Of a DNA stretch of 7,167 nt, positions 1 to 4,570 are shown piece by piece (the first letter of the stretch is position 1; every line of letters starts with the position of its first letter). The stretch lies in NCBI GenBank assembly GCA_036508635.1, contig DATCGY010000189.1, forward strand, positions 1 through 7,167. The letters run 5' to 3'. The notes under the pieces are model-generated. The model made no database searches, was not told the origin of the DNA, and saw only the letters and a program-made list of their open reading frames with translations. The position numbers and the translations under genes were made by a program. This stretch comes from FEN-727 sp036508635 (GTDB lineage Bacteria > Actinomycetota > Geothermincolia > Fen-727 > Anoxymicrobiaceae).

Positions 1-376
1 GAAGGAGCAGGTCGAACATGCCGTATCCCGGGCGCTGGCCTGGGTCGGCCTGGAAGGATTTGAAGACAGGTCGCCGTTCCACATGAGCTTCGGCGAGAAA
101 AAGCGCGCATCCCTTGCGACCGTCCTCTCCATGGACCCGGATATCCTCGTCCTGGACGAGCCGGTCTCCAACATGGACCCGAGGGGCAGGCGGGAGTTCA
201 TCGAGCTGATCGGTGTCCTTGAGGCCACCAAGGTAATCGTAACGCACGACCTGGACATGGCACGTGCCGTGTGCGACCGCATAGTCCTCATGGACGGTGG
301 CGAAGTTGTCGCCGAAGGCCGGCCCGAAAAACTCCTCTCCGACAGCACGCTCCTCGAGCGCCACGGGCTCGTCTGA
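1..376 (+). CDS. ABC transporter ATP-binding protein, CbiO/EcfA type (C-terminal part, 5' truncated by window)
   Basis: The reading frame is open from base 2 and ends at TGA 374-376, giving 124 visible residues. Seen in the sequence: ABC signature MSFGEKKR at visible residues 28-35, Walker B ILVLDEP at 48-54 with catalytic Glu53, D-loop SNMD at 56-59, and the H-loop histidine in VTHD (His82). Walker A and the Q-loop lie upstream of the window; family members are about 230-290 aa, so roughly half is missing. The GEKKR signature followed by an ATVLSMDPDILVLDEP-like segment resembles cobalt/ECF transporter ATPases (CbiO, EcfA), which hydrolyse ATP on the cytoplasmic face to drive vitamin or metal uptake with a transmembrane T component and an S component. 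The substrate cannot be told from this fragment. The signature has Phe where LSGGQ has its first Gly, a variant known in this subfamily. The internal ATG at 83 cannot be the start because it would begin inside the signature motif. Confidence 0.9.
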   Translation, partial: KEQVEHAVSRALAWVGLEGFEDRSPFHMSFGEKKRASLATVLSMDPDILVLDEPVSNMDPRGRREFIELIGVLEATKVIVTHDLDMARAVCDRIVLMDGGEVVAEGRPEKLLSDSTLLERHGLV

Positions 377-399
377 GCGGTCTGCGGCACCACCGATTG

Positions 400-408
400 T
401 GATACAAT
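400..408 (+). promoter_or_regulatory. Extended -10 promoter for the response regulator
   Basis: TGATACAAT at 400-408 fits the extended -10 pattern TGn-TAnAAT. No good -35 hexamer lies 16-18 bases upstream, which is tolerated by extended -10 promoters. Transcription would start near 415, leaving a leader of about 29 nt before ATG 444. The -10 sits inside a small palindrome, ATTGT-GAT-ACAAT (396-408), which could be an operator; that is inference. It suggests the regulator can be transcribed independently of the upstream ABC gene. Confidence 0.45.
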
Positions 409-443
409 CTTCAAATGCCAATCCGCTATTAGCCGGTGAGGAC

Positions 444-1349
444 ATGCCAGATATCAAAAAGAGAAAGATACTCCTGATCGATGATGAAGTGACCCTTCTC
501 GAGGTAATGAAAACCAACCTCGAGATCGAGGGATATGAAGTCGTCACCGAGATGAGCGGCGAAACCGGCCTCGTCTCAGCCGTGGTCGACCAGCCCGACG
601 TAGTGATCCTCGACGTGATGATGCCGGGCGTCGATGGCTGGGAGATCTGCCAGAGGATGCGCGCCGACTCCCGGACCAAGTACATTCCGATAATCATGCT
701 CACCGCGCTTGACCAGACGGAGCACGTTGTCAAAGGCTTCGAGGTCGGGGCGGACGACTACCTGGCCAAACCTTTCGAGAACGCGGAGCTTTTCGCGAGG
801 ATCAAGGCGGTGCTCAGCAAAGCCAGCAAAGGCCTGGTCGTCGACCCGCTGACGAATCTTCCGGGCAAACACCAGATATACGAAGAGACCCGCAAACGCC
901 TCGAGCAGAGGGGCAAGTTCTTCGCATTCCTCTACGTGGACATCAGTAACCTCCGAATAATCAACGACCGCTACGGCATCCAGAGGGGCGACGACCTCAT
1001 TAAGAGCGTCGCTCATGCCTTGCGCGACATAGTCATCTCCGAGGAGGAGTTCCTCGGGTACATGGGTGAAGACGATTTCGTGGTGCTGTCCGTCCCCCTT
1101 CGGGTCCTGCAGATCTTCGGCAGCCTCACCGCCAGGTTCGACGAGATGCTCCCCAGGTTGTGCCCCGAGTATTCCGCGGCCGATTGCCGCCAGGACGAGG
1201 TGGTAAAGCTTGCGGTGGCCGTTGTGACCAACGAGAAAAGGCAGTTCGGCGACCCCCTCCAGGTCAAGAACGTCGCGCTCGAAGTGCTCAAGCAGGCTCG
1301 AAACCAGTCTCAACATTACTGCGCGGACCTCAAAAACCACCCCATCTAA
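444..1349 (+). CDS. Response regulator: receiver domain plus degenerate GGDEF domain
   Basis: This 301-aa protein starts at ATG 444, preceded by a GGTGAGG ribosome-binding site at 435-441. The frame is open further upstream, but that part overlaps the ABC gene and lies before the promoter. Residues 1-125 are a CheY-like receiver with all key residues: Asp13/Asp14 acidic pocket, phospho-acceptor Asp57 in ILDVMMPG, Thr87, and Lys109 in the KPF motif. From about residue 134 a GGDEF-like domain begins with DPLTNLPG (family DPLTGLPN) and continues through VDISNLRIINDRYG (165-178). The active-site loop reads GEDDF (208-212) instead of GGDEF: the second Gly is Glu and the catalytic Glu position is Asp. 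The order resembles PleD/WspR-type cyclic-di-GMP synthases, but the altered loop argues against synthase activity. It more likely senses nucleotides or mediates protein contacts (inference). No histidine kinase is visible beside it, so its partner is unknown. Confidence 0.9.
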   Translation: MPDIKKRKILLIDDEVTLLEVMKTNLEIEGYEVVTEMSGETGLVSAVVDQPDVVILDVMMPGVDGWEICQRMRADSRTKYIPIIMLTALDQTEHVVKGFEVGADDYLAKPFENAELFARIKAVLSKASKGLVVDPLTNLPGKHQIYEETRKRLEQRGKFFAFLYVDISNLRIINDRYGIQRGDDLIKSVAHALRDIVISEEEFLGYMGEDDFVVLSVPLRVLQIFGSLTARFDEMLPRLCPEYSAADCRQDEVVKLAVAVVTNEKRQFGDPLQVKNVALEVLKQARNQSQHYCADLKNHPI

Positions 1350-1355
1350 CCAAAG

Positions 1356-1495
1356 AAGAAAGCCCCCGGTTTAGTAAAAGCAAAAGAAAGCAAAAGGGCT
1401 CAAGTCTTGGGATGTGGGGTGTCTTCCGACTTTATGCACTATGGTTGCTACCCCACATCCCAAGACTTGAGCCAAGAAAAAGCCCCCCGGTTTAG
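1356..1495. repeat. Near-identical direct repeat flanking the 24-bp inverted repeat
   Basis: AAGAAAGCCCCCGGTTTAG at 1356-1374 recurs at 1474-1495 with two extra A residues and one extra C. The two copies bracket the perfect inverted repeat at 1397-1473. Read on the minus strand, each copy is CTAAACC, a G-run, C, then a T-rich tract, which is the 3' half of a terminator-like hairpin. The right copy has its 5' partner arm intact (see the terminator at 1474-1502). The left copy has only a distant AGCCC partner (minus strand 1400-1396). Confidence 0.7.
1397..1473. repeat. Perfect 24-bp inverted repeat with 29-nt loop
   Basis: Arms 1397-1420 and 1450-1473 are exact reverse complements. On the minus strand the hairpin is followed by a pyrimidine/T-rich run (1396-1374), so it could stop minus-strand transcription. 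On the plus strand A-rich sequence follows instead, so it is not a classical terminator for the regulator gene, whose stop codon ends 47 bases upstream. It may instead be the folded body of a minus-strand RNA, or a MITE-like palindrome; no clear target-site duplication is visible. Confidence 0.85.
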
Positions 1496-1502
1496 GGAGG
1501 GC
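1474..1502 (-). terminator. Rho-independent terminator (minus strand)
   Basis: On the minus strand GCCCTCCC (1502-1495) pairs with GGGGGGC (1488-1482) with one bulged base and a six-base loop. The stem is followed by TTTTTCTT (1481-1474). A strong GC stem with a T-run is the standard intrinsic terminator form. No minus-strand protein gene lies directly upstream, so it would end a non-coding transcript or read-through. Confidence 0.5.
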
Positions 1503-1573
1503 AGGTGGGGCAGAAGATGGGTAGGCGGTTTGCTTGAGGTCTGACGCAGGTGCACTCCCTCCTACCCCACCTG
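1502..1573. repeat. 9-bp inverted repeat with long loop and competing inner stem
   Basis: CAGGTGGGG (1502-1510) is the exact reverse complement of CCCCACCTG (1565-1573). A second CAGGTG at 1547-1552 can compete for CACCTG 1568-1573, so two mutually exclusive stems are possible. Read on the minus strand, the 5' arm continues as GTGGGGTAG. The same GTGGGGTAG occurs at the matching position of the neighbouring 24-bp hairpin (plus-strand CTACCCCAC at 1448-1456 and 1562-1570), so the two hairpins look related in layout. Confidence 0.55.
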
Positions 1574-1815
1574 AGGGCGAACTCTATTGGTGCTACTAGA
1601 GGTCACGACCCCGGCTTCCGTCATTGGTTGCTTTGCAGTTTTTCGCCGAGGATTTGACCTCGCTCTATGCTTCGGGTCTACAGGGGAATACCTTTATCCC
1701 CCATTGGAACGATTATGGCGACGATCCTGATTCCGATGCGGATTGATGAACTTCAGTCAGATTGGGGCGCCCTCGCTCCAGGCGACAACACATTTATTCC
1801 CGGGCCTTGAACGCG

Positions 1816-1841
1816 AAAAACCGCCGACCTGGGCCGACGGT
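1816..1841 (-). terminator. Rho-independent terminator ending the candidate small RNA
   Basis: Minus-strand stem CCGTCG (1840-1835) with CGGCGG (1826-1821), including one U-G wobble in RNA and extendable by an A-U pair. The loop is about eight bases and TTTTT follows at 1820-1816. Confidence 0.5.
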
Positions 1842-1888
1842 CTCTTCGCAAGGGTACGAGGAAGTGCTTCGTCGTACTCAAGCAAGCT

Positions 1889-1912
1889 AAAAAAATAGGC
1901 GCTTCTTGCGCC
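1889..1912 (-). terminator. Terminator-like hairpin with T7 tract close to a promoter
   Basis: Minus-strand GGCGC-AAGAA-GCGCC (1912-1898), then TA and seven T residues (1895-1889). By form it is a convincing intrinsic terminator, yet it begins only about three bases after the predicted start site of the promoter at 1922-1950. It may be a 5' stabilising stem, an attenuator, or the terminator of read-through from further upstream. Confidence 0.5.
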
Positions 1913-1921
1913 CGTGTAAAT

Positions 1922-1950
1922 ATTCTATCACGATTCCCTCGAGCGTCCAA
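1922..1950 (-). promoter_or_regulatory. Sigma70-type promoter on the minus strand
   Basis: On the minus strand TTGGAC (1950-1945, 4 of 6 to the -35 consensus) is followed by exactly 17 bases and TAGAAT (1927-1922, 5 of 6 to the -10 consensus). TGA immediately before it supplies an extended -10 TGn. This is the best bipartite promoter I can see in the window. It points away from the reductase gene and into the hairpin cluster at 1816-1912. Confidence 0.55.
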
Positions 1951-2128
1951 CAATACAAGCACTAGCCAGGAAGCCACATCCAGGCACAAGATGACGGGTT
2001 ACCTGAAGGTTAATATCTGCCCGATACTCAATATATGGGATGCGTTCATGTTGCGAAGAAAAGACCGGTTGTCCATGAGAAGGATCACAGCCAGGAGGAC
2101 CGGACGCTCATCTTGTCCAAAATGAGAC

Positions 2129-2156
2129 AAAAAAAAGAGGCCTTTCGGCCTTTCTC
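2129..2156 (-). terminator. Rho-independent terminator, probably for the reductase gene
   Basis: Minus strand: AGGCC-GAAA-GGCCT (2151-2138), a stem closed by a GNRA tetraloop and lengthened past one mismatch by GAGAA/TTTT pairing. It is followed by a T-run covering 2136-2129. It lies about 180 bases beyond the reductase stop codon, the nearest upstream gene on that strand. The plus-strand reading has no proper T-run. Confidence 0.7.
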
Positions 2157-2331
2157 TCAATCATTAAACAATATTATACCACAGAATCCCAAATCGTCAA
2201 ACAACACAAGCAAATTGGACTGTTCTTTCGAAAAACGCCGGTTTGATGCGGATATTTAAAGTTGGCAGGGTTGAAAGTCGGGTCTGTCTCGAAACTTTTT
2301 TTGATGCGGCAGAGCCGTATCGGGCTCCCGG

Positions 2332-2997
2332 TCATAAGACTTTATATCGGAGCCATACGATATCGCGCGCCAGCGTTTGCGCTCCTGTCAGCTCGAGCTC
2401 CATGACGTCATCGCTCGATTCCAGGTCCGGAGCGCGGAAGAACGATCGAGAGGTCATCCCTCCCACCAGGCTGGGATGAACCAGCAGGCTGATCTCGCTC
2501 ACAAGTCCCGCACGAAGGAGGGCGCCGTTCAGCGTGCCGCCGCTATCCACCCTTACGACTTCGACACCATGCCAAATGTTGAGCTGCTCGAGCGCCTGCC
2601 TCAGGTCGACGCGGTCCTCGCCGGCAACTATGAATTCTATGTCCCTGGCCCTGAGGTATTCGCGGTATTCCACCGGGGTGGACTGGGAGCACAGCGCGAT
2701 CCCGTCCCTCCAGAACGGCATATCCAGGAGCTGTGACCAGTTTCGGACCCTGCCCTGGCTGTCTGGAATGACGAGTAGCGGGCGAGTGTCACCGATCTGT
2801 CTCTGCCGTGACGCGGGAGGCTCGTCATCAGGGTCGGGGTTGTACTCCGGCGCGGCGAGGATGGTATCGCTGCCTGCCAGCGTCGCGTCTTCTTTCCATC
2901 GCTCGACAAGCTCGTAGAACGGGCCGACATCCGGAGAGAACCAGTCGATGCGACCGTCGACGCTTACCGCATTGTGGATCAACACTTTGGGCAACAT
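2332..2997 (-). CDS. RibD C-terminal / dihydrofolate reductase-fold family reductase
   Basis: This 221-aa protein starts at ATG 2997-2995, chosen because AAAGGAG lies eight bases upstream; the frame extends to a TTG at 3072 without such a site. The fold family (RibD_C, PF01872) covers pyrimidine reductases of riboflavin biosynthesis and many uncharacterised NADPH-dependent reductases. Seen: N-terminal IHNAVSVDGRID (residues 7-18, family S.DG.I), ATLAGSDTIL at 38-47 (family A..VG..T), and the diagnostic glycine-rich nucleotide-binding stretch beginning DSGGTLNGALLRAGL at 151, followed by HPSLVGG (174-180). Length fits a stand-alone reductase domain; the N-terminal deaminase domain of full RibD is absent. 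No other riboflavin genes are nearby, so the substrate is unassigned. It is divergent from the exporter gene with 184 bases between the two starts. The predicted terminator is at 2129-2156. Confidence 0.88.
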   Translation of the reverse strand: MLPKVLIHNAVSVDGRIDWFSPDVGPFYELVERWKEDATLAGSDTILAAPEYNPDPDDEPPASRQRQIGDTRPLLVIPDSQGRVRNWSQLLDMPFWRDGIALCSQSTPVEYREYLRARDIEFIVAGEDRVDLRQALEQLNIWHGVEVVRVDSGGTLNGALLRAGLVSEISLLVHPSLVGGMTSRSFFRAPDLESSDDVMELELTGAQTLARDIVWLRYKVL

Positions 2998-3114
2998 GGT
3001 GCTGGCTCCTTTTGCGTTACTACAGTGAATTACTTTAGCACGCCGGAGTCTCCCTTGGCAGTGGTGCCTCAACCACGAATGCTTCTACGCTGCAATCCGC
3101 CGCTTGCCCACCTG

Positions 3115-3120
3115 TATAAT
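3115..3120 (+). promoter_or_regulatory. -10 element TATAAT for the MFS exporter
   Basis: A perfect consensus TATAAT lies at 3115-3120. The -35 region (around 3091-3097) is poor. Transcription would start near 3127, downstream of the longest possible TTG start at 3104. This supports the shorter start at 3182 and gives a leader of about 55 nt. Confidence 0.45.
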
Positions 3121-3181
3121 TCTTCCTGGTCGAATTATCGTGGGTGGAAGAGCCACCGCGCTTTCTTACAGGAGCAATCGC

Positions 3182-4429
3182 TTGGAACGGACTATTCTCA
3201 GTGGCGGGGTGCTGTCGGCTTTCGGGCACAGGGACTACCGCATCCTCTGGTCGGGAGCTTTCGCATCGAATATCGGTACCTGGATCCAGACTGCGGCGCT
3301 ACTCTGGTATATGAAGCTGCACGCCGGCTCGAACACCTGGGTCGCACTGGTGAACCTCGCGAGCTTCGCACCCGTCCTTTTCCTGTCGGTGTTCGCCGGC
3401 TCCATCGCCGACCACAAGGATCGCAAACAGCTCATCCTGGCCGGCCAGACCGTCATGATGTTCGATGCGCTCGCACTCGGGATAGTAATGTCGCTCGGCG
3501 TAGCGGGAAACGCCGTGATAATCGTCATCTCGGTGATAATGGGGGTCGCCACCGCGTTGCTGCTACCGGCCTGGCAGTCAATAATGCCCGACCTGGTGCC
3601 CGCGTCCGACCTGCTGAACGCAGTCGCCTTAAACTCAGCTCAGTTCAACCTGGCTCGCTGTATCGGACCCGCGCTGGGAGCGGTCATCGTCGTATGGTCG
3701 ATAAGCGCGGCATTCTATATCAACGCGATCAGCTTTCTGTTCGTCATCGCCGCCGTTCTTCTCGTACGCACCGCGACCCCCGGTTCTCCTCCCCCTCCGG
3801 AGGGGACGCTCCGTCACATCGGCGCCGGATTTCGGCATGTCTGGGCGAACAGGTACATGTCCTGGCTGCTCGCTCTCATAACGATCGCATCGTTTTTCGG
3901 TTTCTCAAACCTGGTGCTTATGCCCGCGATGACAAAGGACGTGTTTCACAGAGGAGCCGCTGGATACGGCCTTATGCTGGGGATGTTCGGCCTGGGCGCC
4001 GCGGTCGGCGCCCCACTCGTTACGTATCTGGACCGCGAATTCAACGAGCGCGGAGTCATCAAGGCAAGTTCCATCATGTTGGGTCTGTTTCTCATCGGCT
4101 TTTCGCTCTCCAGGACGTACTCGCTCACGCTCGTCCTGGTCTTTGGCTTCGGAGCATCTTTCATGATGATGAGCTCAGCCACCAATGCGGTGCTCCAGGG
4201 TAACTCGGAACGAATCATGCGCGGTAGGGTGACCAGCATCTATGTCATGCTGCTTGTCGGGGCCTACCCGGTGGGCGGGCAACTGATGGGATATCTCTCG
4301 GACGTCAGATCGGCGCCGTTCGCGATCTGCATCGGCGGATGTGCATGTCTTGCCGCGGGTCTTTTCCTGCTGGTAGTCCCGGTTGTTATCAGCGGAGCCG
4401 TGTCCATCCCACCGCTCGCCGCGGACTAG
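3182..4429 (+). CDS. MFS transporter, EntS/MFS_3-like exporter
   Basis: A 415-aa integral membrane protein. I chose TTG 3182 because AGGAG (3170-3174) sits seven bases before it, and because the protein then opens with a short polar tail followed by AFGHRDYRILWSGAFASNIG, typical of family N-termini. A frame from TTG 3104 is possible but starts upstream of the likely transcription start. Hydrophobicity suggests about 12 transmembrane helices with a more polar central loop (TATPGSPPPPEG) between halves. MFS motif A is seen as GSIADHKDRKQ (residues 73-83) in the loop between helices 2 and 3. The SNIGTWIQTAALLWYM segment near residues 29-44 and the C-terminal GRVTSIY...GGQLMGYLSD pattern fit MFS_3 (PF05977), proton-driven exporters of siderophores, macrolides or other drugs. 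The actual substrate is not evident. No transcriptional regulator lies beside it. Confidence 0.9.
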   Translation: MERTILSGGVLSAFGHRDYRILWSGAFASNIGTWIQTAALLWYMKLHAGSNTWVALVNLASFAPVLFLSVFAGSIADHKDRKQLILAGQTVMMFDALALGIVMSLGVAGNAVIIVISVIMGVATALLLPAWQSIMPDLVPASDLLNAVALNSAQFNLARCIGPALGAVIVVWSISAAFYINAISFLFVIAAVLLVRTATPGSPPPPEGTLRHIGAGFRHVWANRYMSWLLALITIASFFGFSNLVLMPAMTKDVFHRGAAGYGLMLGMFGLGAAVGAPLVTYLDREFNERGVIKASSIMLGLFLIGFSLSRTYSLTLVLVFGFGASFMMMSSATNAVLQGNSERIMRGRVTSIYVMLLVGAYPVGGQLMGYLSDVRSAPFAICIGGCACLAAGLFLLVVPVVISGAVSIPPLAAD

Positions 4430-4570
4430 GTTTCGTGCCTTCCCACGGTCCCTGTTAAGCAGTCCAACTCACGGTATGGTTAATAAAGATCATGGAGTTT
4501 TGAGATCCGGCCATATACACTTTCACGCGATATTGCAGGGTACGGACTGCTGACGAAAGAAGGAGTTCTC
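4430..4570 (+). promoter_or_regulatory. Intergenic leader of the propeller/repeat gene
   Basis: This is 141 bases between the MFS stop and the next start. I see no intrinsic terminator and no convincing -35/-10 pair. The only clear signal is AAGGAG at 4560-4565, five bases before ATG 4571, a strong ribosome-binding site that fixes the start of the next gene. Confidence 0.5.

Larger units (their letters stand above)
1816..1915 (-). ncRNA. Candidate small RNA of about 100 nt, three stem-loops
   Basis: On the minus strand a promoter at 1950-1922 would start transcription near 1915. The RNA would hold three hairpins. Hairpin 1 is GGCGC/GCGCC (1912-1908 with 1902-1898, loop AAGAA), followed by a U7 run (1895-1889). 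Hairpin 2 is an imperfect 24-base palindrome (1877-1854; arms GTACGA/TCGTAC and GAAG/CTTC with one G-opposed mismatch pair). Hairpin 3 is ACCGTCG/CGGCGGT (1841-1835 with 1826-1820), followed by TTTTT (1820-1816) as terminator. No open frame with a ribosome-binding site lies in it. It matches no RNA family I recognise. Function unknown; if U7 after hairpin 1 terminates efficiently the product would be only about 27 nt. Confidence 0.4.
1350..2331. other. 982-base intergenic region without a credible protein gene; many RNA-like hairpins
   Basis: No open frame here has a ribosome-binding site together with a recognisable protein; the longest (1753-1989 on minus, 2035-2259 on plus) run through predicted terminator hairpins. 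Left part 1356-1573: direct and inverted repeats. Middle 1574-1815: nothing recognised beyond small hairpins. 1816-1950: candidate small RNA with promoter on the minus strand. 1951-2128: no clear feature. 2129-2156: minus-strand terminator. 2157-2331: AT-richer spacer downstream of the reductase gene, with a 5-bp hairpin (GAGCC 2312-2316, GGCTC 2323-2327) just past its stop codon. Base composition is visibly lower in GC from about 1885 to 2310 than in the flanking genes. Confidence 0.7.

Noticed and set aside
297..443. N-terminal extension of the response regulator from ATG 297
   Set aside because: It would overlap the 3' end of the ABC gene by 80 bases, lies upstream of the extended -10 promoter, and encodes a Ser/Ala/Pro-rich stretch not seen in receivers. 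ATG 444 has a ribosome-binding site.
576..1340. 254-codon minus-strand frame opposite the response regulator
   Set aside because: Antisense shadow of a gene with all receiver-domain residues; no recognisable domain of its own.
1351..1573. CRISPR array or integron attC sites
   Set aside because: Only two direct-repeat copies with unlike intervening sequence, no regular spacers, no GTTRRRY core sites and no cas or integrase gene nearby.
1753..1989. 78-codon minus-strand frame as a small membrane protein gene
   Set aside because: It runs across a promoter and two terminator-like hairpins, has no ribosome-binding site, and has no recognisable features beyond a short hydrophobic start.
2035..2259. 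74-codon plus-strand frame
   Set aside because: It spans the minus-strand terminator at 2129-2156 and the AT-rich spacer, is Lys/Ser/Asn rich, and has no ribosome-binding site before its ATG.
2255..2302. Plus-strand terminator at the AAACTTTTTTT run
   Set aside because: Only a 5-bp A/T-rich stem (AAAGT/ACTTT) precedes the T-run and no plus-strand gene lies upstream; too weak to call.
2974..4203. 409-codon plus-strand open frame overlapping the MFS gene
   Set aside because: The translation is Arg-rich without membrane segments, while the +2-frame product has MFS motif A and regular hydrophobic helices. This is a frame shadow.
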